From assembly GCA_964480365.1 (NCBI GenBank), contig CAYZPM010000008.1:1-64000 (forward strand): DNA of 64,000 bases, given 5' to 3'. This DNA comes from CAIQPV01 sp964480365 (GTDB taxonomy: Bacteria > Pseudomonadota > Gammaproteobacteria > Burkholderiales > Gallionellaceae). Every line of letters begins with the position of its first letter. Position 1 is the stretch's first letter. The notes under the pieces were generated by a model that was not told the origin of the DNA, ran no database searches, and saw nothing but the letters and a program-made list of their open reading frames with translations. Made by a program: the position numbers and the translations under genes. Of this stretch, positions 1-8,805 are shown piece by piece.

Positions 1-135
1 ATGAGAGGGATGCCGAATATAAAACGAAAGTTAAGTTTACTTCCGCTTCGGGTCGATTTGAGACGCTCACAAATCTAAATCAACCACAGATTGCGAAAAC
101 CCAATATTATTAAGAACCGCTGACCAACCCCCATC

Positions 136-1284
136 ATGGACGCGATGACAGACGATCAAATTGCATATCTGGTGATTGAGACTGATGCGTCATCCGCTAT
201 GGTAACGGTCAACGTGCGCTGTACGGGGGCATGGATCGTGCAGGGCATCGCTCGACTCGAACATCGACTGGAAGACGTTTCCCTGCTTGTCGAAAAAGAA
301 CTGGTGATCGACGGCGCGGCGATAACCGCGCTGGATACATCGGGTGCGTGGTTGCTGCATCGCACCGTCCGCGAGTTGGAACAAAGCGGACGGAAGGTCA
401 CTATAAACGGACTGCGACCAGAATTTAGCGCCTTGATGCAGTTGGTCGCATCCTGCGCAATAGCGCCGGAAACCGCCCCACCCTCCGCGCCTGATTGGTT
501 GGCACGCATCGGATGGAATTCATGGCACGCGCTGCTCGGCGTATCCGGCATGCTTGCCTTTATCGGCGAATGCGCGACCATCCTGCTGCGTTCGCTTGTC
601 CAGCCGCGTCGCATCCGCTGGCGTCCCATCCTTCACAATTTGCAGACCGCCGGGTTCGAGGCGTTGCCTATCGTTGGCCTGCTGTCGTTCCTGATGGGAT
701 TCGTGATCGCCTATCAGGGCGCGGATCAGTTGCAACGTTTCGGCGCGAATATATTCATCGCCGATCTGGTGGGGCTTTCGATGTTGCGCGAACTTTCGCC
801 GCTGTTGACCGCCATCATCGTCGCGGGGCGATCCGGCTCCGCTTATGCGGCGCAAATCGGCACCATGAAGGTCACCGAGGAGATCGACGCATTACGTACC
901 ATCGGCGTCGGGCCGATCGAACTACTGGTGCTTCCCAAGATGCTGGCGCTGATCATCGCATTGCCCCTGCTCACGATATTTGCCGATGCGGCCGGCGTAT
1001 TCGGCGGCATGCTGATGGCGCGCTCCAAGCTCGATGTCACCTTCGATGTTTTTCTCGACCGTCTCGGCGACGCGGTCAGCCTGTCCTCCTTTCTGACCGG
1101 CATCTGCAAAGCGCCGGTATTTGCCGCGATCATCGCGTTGGTCGGGTGCCATCAAGGATTTCAGGTGGGCGGCAGCGCCGACAGCGTCGGGCGGCAGACG
1201 ACGGTGAGTGTGGTGCATTCCATTTTTCTGGTGATTTTGGCCGACGCGTTGTTCTCCGTTGTTTTCAACTGGCTCAAGATATGA
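136..1284 (+). CDS. MlaE-family ABC transporter permease with N-terminal STAS domain
   Basis: Inner-membrane permease of a lipid/organic-solvent type ABC importer (Mla/Ttg2/Mce class). The first ~105 residues look like a STAS domain, the fold of MlaB, fused to the permease. Residues ~130-382 carry the hydrophobic MlaE-type segments, including the conserved glutamate-rich loop KVTEEIDALRTIG. The 382-residue length is that of STAS-MlaE fusions, longer than plain MlaE (~260). The stop overlaps the next start as ATGA, so the genes are translationally coupled. A second ATG lies three codons in, so the exact start is uncertain. Family assignment is firm; the substrate is inferred from the family only. 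Confidence 0.9.
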   Translation: MDAMTDDQIAYLVIETDASSAMVTVNVRCTGAWIVQGIARLEHRLEDVSLLVEKELVIDGAAITALDTSGAWLLHRTVRELEQSGRKVTINGLRPEFSALMQLVASCAIAPETAPPSAPDWLARIGWNSWHALLGVSGMLAFIGECATILLRSLVQPRRIRWRPILHNLQTAGFEALPIVGLLSFLMGFVIAYQGADQLQRFGANIFIADLVGLSMLRELSPLLTAIIVAGRSGSAYAAQIGTMKVTEEIDALRTIGVGPIELLVLPKMLALIIALPLLTIFADAAGVFGGMLMARSKLDVTFDVFLDRLGDAVSLSSFLTGICKAPVFAAIIALVGCHQGFQVGGSADSVGRQTTVSVVHSIFLVILADALFSVVFNWLKI

Positions 1285-2078
1285 GTGCCGCGATGGAATC
1301 AACGCAAAATCCCGTGATCGATATCCGCGCTCTGTACAGCCGCTTCGGCAATAACGTAGTGCATGATAACGTCAGCCTGACGGTGCAGCCAGGCGAGATA
1401 TTCGCTCTGGTGGGCGGCAGCGGCTGCGGCAAATCCACGATGCTGCGCACGATCATCCTGCTGCAGCAGCCGGTATCAGGCTCTATCCGGGTATTTGACC
1501 GGGAAGTGATCGGATTGAACGACGAGGAAGCACTGCCGCTGCGGCGGCGCTGGGGCGTGATGTTTGAGCGCGGCGCACTGTTCAGTTCCCTTACAGTGGC
1601 GGAGAATGTCAGCATGGTATTGCGCGAACATACCCAGCTCAGTACGCGCTTGATCGACGAAGTCGCCGCCCTGAAAATAGCGCTCACCGGATTGCCTGCG
1701 GATGCTGGCTCCAAATACCCGAGCGAATTGAGCGGCGGGATGCGCAAACGCGCCGCACTGGCACGCGCCATCGCGCTTGATCCTGAGCTGCTTTTTCTCG
1801 ACGAACCGACCGCTGGCCTTGATCCTCTGAGCGCAAGCGGCATAGACGAACTGGTGCGGAGCTTGCGCGATGCGCTTGGATTGACCATTATGATGGTAAC
1901 GCACGACCTCGACTTGCTGTGGCGGTCAGCAGATCGTGTGGCGGTGCTGGGTGAGGGACATATTTTAGGGGTCGGCACCATGACGGAACTATCACGGTCG
2001 GATCACCCGATCATCAGGGAATATTTTTACGGGCCGCGCGGACGCGCCGCGCAGGAGCAGGCATGGAAGAAAAAGTAA
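1281..2078 (+). CDS. ABC transporter ATP-binding protein (MlaF-like)
   Basis: Cytoplasmic ATPase that powers the permease encoded just upstream. Its 265 residues hold a Walker A motif (GGSGCGKST), a signature motif written LSGGMRKR as is typical of MlaF, a Walker B ending LLFLDEPTAGLD, and the H-loop MVTHD. The frame is open far upstream, but the ATG at 1281 overlaps the permease stop and starts the protein at the expected place, so it is chosen. Its 3' end overlaps the MCE gene by 16 bases. Confidence 0.93.
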   Translation: MSAAMESTQNPVIDIRALYSRFGNNVVHDNVSLTVQPGEIFALVGGSGCGKSTMLRTIILLQQPVSGSIRVFDREVIGLNDEEALPLRRRWGVMFERGALFSSLTVAENVSMVLREHTQLSTRLIDEVAALKIALTGLPADAGSKYPSELSGGMRKRAALARAIALDPELLFLDEPTAGLDPLSASGIDELVRSLRDALGLTIMMVTHDLDLLWRSADRVAVLGEGHILGVGTMTELSRSDHPIIREYFYGPRGRAAQEQAWKKK

Positions 2079-2977
2079 ATTTTACCGTGGTGGGCGCTTT
2101 CGTGCTGGTGTTAAGTGCTGCGCTGATCGGCGGCGTGCTGTGGCTGAGCAGCGGAAAATCCTATCGCAAGGTTTACGATGTCTATCAAACTTACATGAAG
2201 GAATCGGTATCGGGACTGAATCTCAATGCGCCGGTGCGCTACCGGGGTGTCGAGGTTGGTCGCGTGAAAAAAATTGCTCTGGCGCCGGGAAACGTCGAAC
2301 AGGTGCAATTGACGCTCGACATCGAGAGGGGCACCCCGGTCAAGGTGGATACGGTGGCGGTTCTCCAGACACAGGGATTGACCGGTCTCGCCTTTGTCGA
2401 GTTGACGGGAGGCGGTCGCGATTCGCGTGCACTGAAGGCGCAGACTGACGAAAATTATCCGGTGATTAAAGCCGGGTCTTCGCTGATGACGCGGCTCGAT
2501 TCTGCGGTGACGACTTTACTCGCCAATCTCAACCGTACCAGCGAGAATTTCAATGCCTTGATGGATGAAGATAACCGGCGCGCGGCCAAAAATACCTTAA
2601 AGGATATTGAAGTGTTGTCGCGAACCCTTGCGGCGCGCTCGACCGTGATTGATGCCAGTCTGACCAACGCGGCTCGCACGATGGAAAACACCGCACGCTT
2701 GACTGATGAGCTGCCCATGCTCGCACAGCGGGTTCAACGCAGTGCGGACGCTTTCGATCATATGTCCAACGAACTCGCCCATGCAGGAGCGAGCGCAAGC
2801 AGCACGCTCGACAACACCAAACAATTCACCAGCGAGACGCTGCCGGAAGTGCATCAAATGGTCATCGAATTGCGCGACCTGACCGGTTCGCTGCGGCATC
2901 TCAGCGGCGAGCTGGAACAAAATCCTAGCGTATTGTTGTATGGAAAACCCGCAGCGCAGCGGGGTCCTGGGGAATGA
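2063..2977 (+). CDS. MCE-domain (MlaD-like) periplasmic substrate-binding protein
   Basis: Membrane-anchored MCE protein of the lipid transporter. A single N-terminal membrane segment (residues ~8-28) is followed by an MCE domain with the typical VSGLNLNAPVRYRGVEVGRV stretch (~residues 49-68). The C-terminal half is helical and probably coiled, ending in a polar tail. Length 304 residues, longer than MlaD (~180) and closer to single-MCE proteins of PqiB/Mce1 type. The start overlaps the end of the ATPase gene. In such systems MCE rings carry phospholipids between inner and outer membrane; direction here is unknown. Confidence 0.9.
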   Translation: MEEKVNFTVVGAFVLVLSAALIGGVLWLSSGKSYRKVYDVYQTYMKESVSGLNLNAPVRYRGVEVGRVKKIALAPGNVEQVQLTLDIERGTPVKVDTVAVLQTQGLTGLAFVELTGGGRDSRALKAQTDENYPVIKAGSSLMTRLDSAVTTLLANLNRTSENFNALMDEDNRRAAKNTLKDIEVLSRTLAARSTVIDASLTNAARTMENTARLTDELPMLAQRVQRSADAFDHMSNELAHAGASASSTLDNTKQFTSETLPEVHQMVIELRDLTGSLRHLSGELEQNPSVLLYGKPAAQRGPGE

Positions 2978-3017
2978 TTCCAACCGCTAATTTATCCTGC
3001 CGAAAGTCCGCTTAACG

Positions 3018-3680
3018 ATGAATACAAACAGACAAATGTGCATTCCCTGCCGGATATTCCCGGCTTTAGCATGCGCCATACTGCTCGCTGGATGCACCCG
3101 CCTGTATGCTCCGCAAGTGGAAACCTCCCATATCTACGTGCTCGATGCACAAGCGCCTGTCAAGACGGGGCGAATAAAACGAGACTTGGTGCTGGCAGTC
3201 AGCATGCCGCGCGCACGACCTGGTTTTGATACTTCACTGATAGCTTACTTGCGCCAGCCCCACGAACTGGACTACTTTGTGGTCAATCGTTGGGCTGACA
3301 CTCCGGCGCGCATGCTGGAGCCGCTACTGTTGCAGACATTGGAGCAAACCGGGAGTTTTCGCGCCATCGTGCGGGCGCCTGGAGTAGTTCCGGCCAATAT
3401 CAGGCTCGATACGGAACTGGTTCGCCTGCAACAGGATTTCGGGACACAACCGAGTAAGGTACAGATCACGCTGCGAGCACAATTGATCGATATGACTGAC
3501 CAGCGGGTACTCGCCGTAAAGTTGTTCGATGAGACTGAAAATGCCGTTAGCGACAATGCATACGGCGGAGTCATTACAGCGAATCGGCTGCTGCAACGGG
3601 TGCTGGATCAACTGTCAGATTTTTGCATCAACGAGTCCGTTAGCCCGCAGACTTTGAAATCCAATACACTTTCTAAATGA
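3018..3680 (+). CDS. ABC-type transport auxiliary lipoprotein (PqiC-like)
   Basis: Predicted outer-membrane lipoprotein of 220 residues. The signal peptide ends in a lipobox LLAGC (Cys ~25), and the body resembles the PqiC/ABC-transport-auxiliary family that partners MCE proteins. It is the fourth gene of the permease-ATPase-MCE operon, 40 bases behind the MCE gene. The context supports a role in docking the MCE complex to the outer membrane. Identity of the transported lipid is not visible. Confidence 0.8.
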   Translation: MNTNRQMCIPCRIFPALACAILLAGCTRLYAPQVETSHIYVLDAQAPVKTGRIKRDLVLAVSMPRARPGFDTSLIAYLRQPHELDYFVVNRWADTPARMLEPLLLQTLEQTGSFRAIVRAPGVVPANIRLDTELVRLQQDFGTQPSKVQITLRAQLIDMTDQRVLAVKLFDETENAVSDNAYGGVITANRLLQRVLDQLSDFCINESVSPQTLKSNTLSK

Positions 3681-4200
3681 GCTACGGACGCGTATTACTC
3701 TTTATTGACAGATGGGTCGCAATCATAATTCAACAACCCTCGTTTTACATTCTTTCCAGAACCAACACCGCCTTGTTTTATGCGCCCGACATCTAATGGT
3801 CACTCTGCACTCCCCTCCACTGGAAAAAAGCATTGCCCGACCCTCAACTTTTGGCACGTAACGGTCAGGCATACTCTAATCCGGGGCGTTAACCAAATAT
3901 CAATATTCAAACGTCTATCTCTGCAAGCAGTCGTTGAGATTCAGATATGTGAATACAACTCCTGGCAGGTAGCAGAAATCTGTGTTTCTCAATAGCCGTT
4001 GGCCTTAATGCAGTGACGACGTGTATCTGGTGTAACGCGCTGTGTACGCTAGCGTACGGCTAGCAAAAAACTTTCGGTATAACCTTGGGCAAATGAAGGC
4101 TAGTGTGGTCATACCCACGTAGTCACTATCCGACACCGGGATTGTTGCTATACCTCCTTGCGTCGTTTGTTGCGCTCTGCCAACGTTAAAGGAGGATGCC
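3681..4200. other. Intergenic region with a 14-bp perfect palindrome
   Basis: 520 bases between the transporter operon and the Crp/Fnr-type regulator gene. No convincing gene is seen: a 71-codon open frame at 3780-3995 has no ribosome-binding site and no recognisable features. A perfect palindrome, GTACGCTAGCGTAC, lies at 4044-4057, followed by a partial repeat of its core. It could be an operator for the downstream regulator; that is inference. Confidence 0.4.
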
Positions 4201-4938
4201 GTGCCGTTTACGAAACATACTGCATCTGAAAACCGTTTGATTGCCGCCTTGCCATATGAAGACCGTCAACATTTTCTTGATGGCTGTGAACGAGTTGAGC
4301 TTGTTTTTGCCGATATCCTGTGCAAAGCGGGCGAGCCTATCAATCACGTCCACTTTCCAATCAGCAGCGTCATTTCGTTGCTGGCCGAAGCTGACGATAA
4401 TTCCAGCGTGGAGGTGGGGATGGTGGGCAATGAAGGCATGATCGGGATTCCCATTATGTTGGGGGTGGATTTTTCTTCGTTACAGTTCCTTGTGCAGGGG
4501 GCAGGCGCAGCGTGGCGTATGGATGCCTTGTCATTTCGCCATGAACTCCAGCAAAATTTCGCGTTGAAATTACAGCTAAACCGTTATTTGTACGTCATGA
4601 CCAGCCAGCTTGCGCAAATTGCCGCATGCATACGCTTCCACATGGTTGATGCACGCCTCGCCCGTTGGCTCCTGATGATGGAAGACCGTGTGCATTCGAA
4701 TAAATTCCATGTCACTCACAAAATTCTTGCCTATATGCTGGGCGTGCGTCGCGTCAGTGTGACCAACGTCGCAGGCTCGCTACAAAGAAAAAAATTAATC
4801 AGCTATAGCCGAGGCGAAATCACGATTCTAGACCGCAGTGGTCTGGAAGCCGCTTGTTGCGGGTGTTACCGGGCTGACAAGGAAATATACGACCATCTGC
4901 TCGGGTATTGCGCAGCAACCCCGATAGATAAGGATTAG
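4201..4938 (+). CDS. Crp/Fnr-family transcriptional regulator
   Basis: DNA-binding regulator of 245 residues: an N-terminal cyclic-nucleotide-binding-like beta-roll (~residues 15-125, with GEPINHVHFP), a dimerisation helix, and a C-terminal winged helix (~150-215; MLGVRRVSVTNVAGSLQRK as recognition region). There is no N-terminal cysteine cluster of the FNR type, so it is not an oxygen-sensing Fe-S FNR. The CCGC motif near the C-terminus (~residues 220-223) is outside the usual sensor. GTG start, chosen because AAAGGAGG lies directly upstream. Ligand and targets are unknown. Confidence 0.88.
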   Translation: MPFTKHTASENRLIAALPYEDRQHFLDGCERVELVFADILCKAGEPINHVHFPISSVISLLAEADDNSSVEVGMVGNEGMIGIPIMLGVDFSSLQFLVQGAGAAWRMDALSFRHELQQNFALKLQLNRYLYVMTSQLAQIAACIRFHMVDARLARWLLMMEDRVHSNKFHVTHKILAYMLGVRRVSVTNVAGSLQRKKLISYSRGEITILDRSGLEAACCGCYRADKEIYDHLLGYCAATPIDKD

Positions 4939-4964
4939 TTGTTTGGCTTTAGCGAAATACAAGG

Positions 4965-5447
4965 TCACTTTAAACAAAATAGTTTGCTAGGCGTCTCTAT
5001 CGAATTGTATTTGAGCATTACACTAAAAGACGGCGAACTCCATTGCTCAGGATTTGTTGTCGCGTTATAAGTCACTCCGGTTGTATCCTGAATTTTTTGA
5101 CGCAAGGCAGCAGGAAGGTCGACAAAAATGGCACCAATAAACACCGAGCTAGTATCCTCCTTGCTCACAAAAATTGAATCCAATTTTGCCCCATACAAGT
5201 TGCTCGATACTTTCCACCAATAAGCGCCACCTTCAACTTTATTTGGCTTCCCAAAATAAGTATTCATGTAGTCCGTAAAGAAAAAACTGTCAATTTGATC
5301 TTGGCATAAAAGCGCTGATCCAATAGTGCTTGAGAAATGACTTGGTACTACTAAAGCAGAACTTGGCGCTGCTAAAGCAGGAAGACTTCCTGCAATTCCT
5401 GAGCAAATTAATACAAAAGCTTGAAACTGCCTTGTGATTTTCAACAC
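4965..5447 (-). CDS. Small secreted protein of unknown function, start next to a poly-G tract
   Basis: 160-residue protein not recognised. A GTG (5447) or TTG (5444) start gives a clean signal peptide: positively charged start, hydrophobic core, and ALAAP at the cleavage region. The mature part has few cysteines and no motif I can name. An alternative ATG at 5483 would read through a 12-base G tract as Gly-Gly-Gly-Gly and put 12 extra residues before the signal peptide. No good Shine-Dalgarno is seen for either. It lies 92 bases downstream of, and on the same strand as, the TPR/ATP-grasp gene, so the two may be cotranscribed. Confidence 0.6.
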   Translation of the reverse strand: MLKITRQFQAFVLICSGIAGSLPALAAPSSALVVPSHFSSTIGSALLCQDQIDSFFFTDYMNTYFGKPNKVEGGAYWWKVSSNLYGAKLDSIFVSKEDTSSVFIGAIFVDLPAALRQKIQDTTGVTYNATTNPEQWSSPSFSVMLKYNSIETPSKLFCLK

Positions 5448-5451
5448 CTTA

Positions 5452-5463
5452 CCCCCCCCCCCC
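5452..5463. repeat. 12-base homopolymer (C on +, G on the coding strand)
   Basis: An uninterrupted run of twelve C on the plus strand. It sits immediately upstream of the GTG start of the secreted protein, or inside its frame if the ATG at 5483 is used. Runs of this length are prone to slippage in bacteria and also to sequencing error. Confidence 0.95.
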
Positions 5464-5539
5464 GCAAATCCGTCGATGAACATATAGAACGTTTTGTTCT
5501 ATCAGGCCAGTTAGCTTGCTTTAGGTCTCCGTGCATTCA

Positions 5540-7423
5540 TTAACCGTCACGATTTGTTACACGTTCGACAAACATTCTTTTTGTGGCAGTCAAGGCGTTT
5601 TCGATGGCGGCACGCTTGTAATCCCATTGTTTCTCATGGGTTGGCGGATTGAACACCATAGTTGAATTGGCTTCATACAACAAGATGTCCCCATTCTTAT
5701 CCACTCCAAAATCAATGCCACAATAATCCAACCCAAGGGCTTGTTTTATTCGCTCAAGCGCTGTTATTGACGTTGGGCCAAGAAAAGCGGAAAAGTCATT
5801 TAGGAACGCCTCTTCTTCATTGCGATAGTTCGCATTATTGCCCATGTCAGAAGTAACGTAATGAACCTTCCAATGTGAGGATATAGCCAAATGTATCGGG
5901 TAGAAAGAGCCATTGATTGACATGAGCCTGTATTTCCGGAACAAGCCATCTTCCGAACGTGAATCGATGTACTCAATTGCCAACAGATTTTCACCTGGCA
6001 ACCCTTCAGCGACGGAGTTCAATGCATCCGGGCTGTCTACGCAATCGAAATAATTGCCGCCTTGAAAACCCAGGGCGCGCAAAAGAAGCGGAAAGGTGAG
6101 TTCCTTGTCTGCCAACATTTCCAACACTTGTCCCGAGATCATGTCCGTTTTTGAAACAAGGGTCATGCGGGGCGCAATTACACCAGGAAGAATCCCCAGC
6201 CGTTTGGCATTTATGAGCCGCCCGGTTTGCAGTACCGCATCGGGGCGATTAATTACGGGAGCCTGTGATTTTTTAATGAGCTGATTTGCAATTTCAAGCC
6301 CGTTTTGACATAGATCGGCATCGCCAATTGCATTGATAATTAACTGATGTGATGGAAGAGGTAACCGGCTGTCAAAGTATTCCACTGCAATAGTTGTTGT
6401 CTGGAATACGTCGTAATCAATCAGAAAGCGCCAAGGTATGTTTCCTTCCAATGCGGAGCCCAACACCAATAAATGAATTGGTTTACCTCGCCCACGATAG
6501 GCCAATGTTGAAATGGGCTGCTTTCCGAAGCCCATGTCCCGGTGATAGCCTGATTTATCCTCATTGCCCCGCCTCTGAAAAATACAGGCCAGCCCTTGGT
6601 GGGCGTTGGCTAGATCAGGATTCAGATCCAGCGCGATTTGGAATTGTTTCTCCGCAGCAGATAAATCACCCATGTCCAGAAGAACACTTCCCAAATTGAC
6701 ATGTGCTGTGGCGTCGTGCGGATGATAGGTGACAGCAGCAGAATAAGCGGTGCGCGCTGCAGAGGTATATCCAGTGTCAAAAAGAAGGCGCCCCAGATTG
6801 TTCCATGCCTCCAAGTGTGTTGGCTCAGCCTTGATCACTTCGAGAAAGATTGATTTTGCCTCATCCACATCTTTGCTTCGATTGGATGTGGCCAAAAAAT
6901 TAGCCAGATTGAAACGATACTCGGTAGATTTGGAATCCAATAAAACAGCTTTTCGAAGGAATTGTTCGGCCTCATTCAAGCGGCCCAGATCACGAAGGAC
7001 AATGCCCAGGATATAGTGCGCCTTGGCGTAATCCGGTTTGATTTGTAGTGCGCGTCTGCAACTGGCTTCGGCCTCCTCTAGTCGGCCCAAACCCAAAAAG
7101 GCAATGCCCAGGTTATTATGCATATCAGGGTTGTCTGGCGACAATGCGGCCGCTTGTTGCATGGGTGCCAGCGCGTCCGCACACCGCCCCATGTTCATAA
7201 GCACCGTACCCAACACCGTCCAGCTATAGGCATGCAGGGGAAAACGTATTGTCATCGCCTGAGCTAATGGTGCTGCTTCCCTGTACCTACCCTCTGTAAA
7301 CAAGGCTACTACCGTATTGATCTCCTGAGCAGAGGGACTATTCGAATCGTGAGGAACAGCTTTATTGCTTGATTTGGTTTTTTCTTTTTTCATGGAAAAT
7401 TGTTCAAGTCCTTCGTTTGACAT
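5540..7423 (-). CDS. TPR-repeat protein with C-terminal ATP-grasp-like domain
   Basis: 627 residues in two parts. Residues ~30-310 are tandem TPR units with the usual signature spacing (for example NLGIAFLGLGRLEEAEASCR). Residues ~320-615 resemble an ATP-grasp enzyme, with an acid-Asn metal-binding pair near the end (LLYEANSTMVF) and a basic ATP-site stretch before it. ATP-grasp enzymes join a carboxylate to an amine or thiol; TPR units bind partner proteins. The substrate is unknown, and the adjacent small secreted protein is one candidate. ATG at 7423 is chosen because AAGGA precedes it by 10 bases; a TTG three codons earlier is less likely. Confidence 0.75.
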   Translation of the reverse strand: MSNEGLEQFSMKKEKTKSSNKAVPHDSNSPSAQEINTVVALFTEGRYREAAPLAQAMTIRFPLHAYSWTVLGTVLMNMGRCADALAPMQQAAALSPDNPDMHNNLGIAFLGLGRLEEAEASCRRALQIKPDYAKAHYILGIVLRDLGRLNEAEQFLRKAVLLDSKSTEYRFNLANFLATSNRSKDVDEAKSIFLEVIKAEPTHLEAWNNLGRLLFDTGYTSAARTAYSAAVTYHPHDATAHVNLGSVLLDMGDLSAAEKQFQIALDLNPDLANAHQGLACIFQRRGNEDKSGYHRDMGFGKQPISTLAYRGRGKPIHLLVLGSALEGNIPWRFLIDYDVFQTTTIAVEYFDSRLPLPSHQLIINAIGDADLCQNGLEIANQLIKKSQAPVINRPDAVLQTGRLINAKRLGILPGVIAPRMTLVSKTDMISGQVLEMLADKELTFPLLLRALGFQGGNYFDCVDSPDALNSVAEGLPGENLLAIEYIDSRSEDGLFRKYRLMSINGSFYPIHLAISSHWKVHYVTSDMGNNANYRNEEEAFLNDFSAFLGPTSITALERIKQALGLDYCGIDFGVDKNGDILLYEANSTMVFNPPTHEKQWDYKRAAIENALTATKRMFVERVTNRDG

Positions 7424-7835
7424 CACAGTCAATTCCTTGGGCGAACCAGAGATCTACTGTCTCCAGTGCGTCCTCAAACAGTTGGTTCTGCATCGACGCT
7501 CAATCAATCCAAAAGGGGAACAAAATCATTCGTCGCATTTGTTGCCTGCAATGAAGCATTATCCATTCGAAATTAAAAACATGCAGTATCTTTTGCAAGT
7601 CTTCCGTGAGTACATCCTGGAGACCCTATCCTTAACCCATGCGTAATAGGTGCGTGTAAGAATAGTTTGGCAGGCAGCTTCGCCACAAATCATGAATTAC
7701 CACGGATTTTTGCTGTTATTCCCCGCTTGACTGTTTAACTATGCTGTTAATTTATGCAGTGTGATGAAATAAGATCGTCTTGATAAAAACTTGGGGCTTA
7801 ATTCAGGACAGGAAACTGACTGGAGGAGATGCGAA
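7424..7835. other. Divergent intergenic region
   Basis: 412 bases between two divergently transcribed genes, the TPR/ATP-grasp gene and the PilZ gene. It should hold both promoters. Open frames here (up to 93 codons on the plus strand) overlap the upstream coding region antisense and lack ribosome-binding sites. No repeat or RNA structure is seen. Confidence 0.4.
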
Positions 7836-8801
7836 ATGGGAAAAGAGAAAATTTTGGCAGGCAAGGCAAATCCGCTGGAAATTGAATATTCACAAGAAGT
7901 TATAACCAGCCGCTTGCCCAGCACTTTGGGGTTTGGCGAAATGGCCAATAGCCTCATCAGTAGTCATGTCAGTCATTCCGAAAAAGGATGTAATTTGTCT
8001 GCGGCTCAGGAATACGGTAAGCCCCATAAAGAAGTCACATTAGAAATAGAGCATTTTCACAACAATGAAGATGTGGATTTTCATATCTCGTCCCAAAGGG
8101 AAATGCTGCCTATCCTGCAAAGCATCGCGGATCAAGGCACACGTATCTGTTTGTATTACGGCAGTGATCAGGAGTTCATCCTGACCACCCTGCTGGGCGT
8201 CAACGAACATGGCATGTGGCTGGATATCGGCCCATTTTCCCCGGAAAGCAAACTGCTATTGCATAGCGACAAGGTTACTTTTATCAGTCAGTATCAGCAT
8301 GCAAAAATACAATTCGTGGTGCGCGATATTGTGAACGACTTGTTTGAGAACAGCGAGGCGTTTTATATGAAACTGCCCGATTACCTGTTGCGCATACAGC
8401 GGCGGGAGTTTTTTCGCGCTGCCATTCCGCCCACCGATTTTGTCAAATGCATCATCCCTATCCAACCGGAAAACCCGGACGATCCGGTAATCATGCGCGA
8501 GGCTTCCCTTGTAGATATAAGCGGTGGCGGAATTCGGCTGCTGTGCGAAGGGAATGAGTCAACATTGCTGCCAAACAAAACTTTCTCGAATTGCCAGATT
8601 TTGTTACCGGATGTCGGCACGCTGACGGTCACCATTGAGGTGCGGAACAATATTAACTTTGTCACTCCCGATAACGAGTTTCATAAGCGCGTAGGCTGTC
8701 GTTTCATCCACCTTGATAACCAGATAAATATCCCGCTGCAACGCCACATTACCCGCCTGCAAAGTAAAAACATGCAAGGGGGACGTCTAGCCGCTCTTTA
8801 G
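7836..8801 (+). CDS. YcgR-like PilZ-domain protein (flagellar brake type)
   Basis: 321-residue cytoplasmic c-di-GMP effector. An N-terminal YcgR-like domain (~residues 85-180) precedes a PilZ domain with both binding motifs: RxxxR at R190-R194 (REFFR) and DxSxxG at D227-G232 (DISGGG). Proteins of this type slow flagellar motors when c-di-GMP rises. The first ~80 residues are extra and polar. ATG at 7836 is chosen because GGAGG lies nine bases upstream; an earlier in-frame ATG at 7791 has no such site. Four bases separate it from the HD-GYP gene, so the two form an operon. Confidence 0.88.
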   Translation: MGKEKILAGKANPLEIEYSQEVITSRLPSTLGFGEMANSLISSHVSHSEKGCNLSAAQEYGKPHKEVTLEIEHFHNNEDVDFHISSQREMLPILQSIADQGTRICLYYGSDQEFILTTLLGVNEHGMWLDIGPFSPESKLLLHSDKVTFISQYQHAKIQFVVRDIVNDLFENSEAFYMKLPDYLLRIQRREFFRAAIPPTDFVKCIIPIQPENPDDPVIMREASLVDISGGGIRLLCEGNESTLLPNKTFSNCQILLPDVGTLTVTIEVRNNINFVTPDNEFHKRVGCRFIHLDNQINIPLQRHITRLQSKNMQGGRLAAL

Positions 8802-8805
8802 TTAA

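Noticed and set aside
495..1280. Long upstream extension of the ATPase frame
   Set aside because: It runs through the permease gene in another frame; the start overlapping the permease stop gives a normal MlaF-like protein.
3780..3995. 71-codon frame after the transporter operon
   Set aside because: No ribosome-binding site, no recognisable protein features.
4201..4938. FNR-type oxygen sensor
   Set aside because: The N-terminal cysteines needed for the Fe-S cluster are absent.
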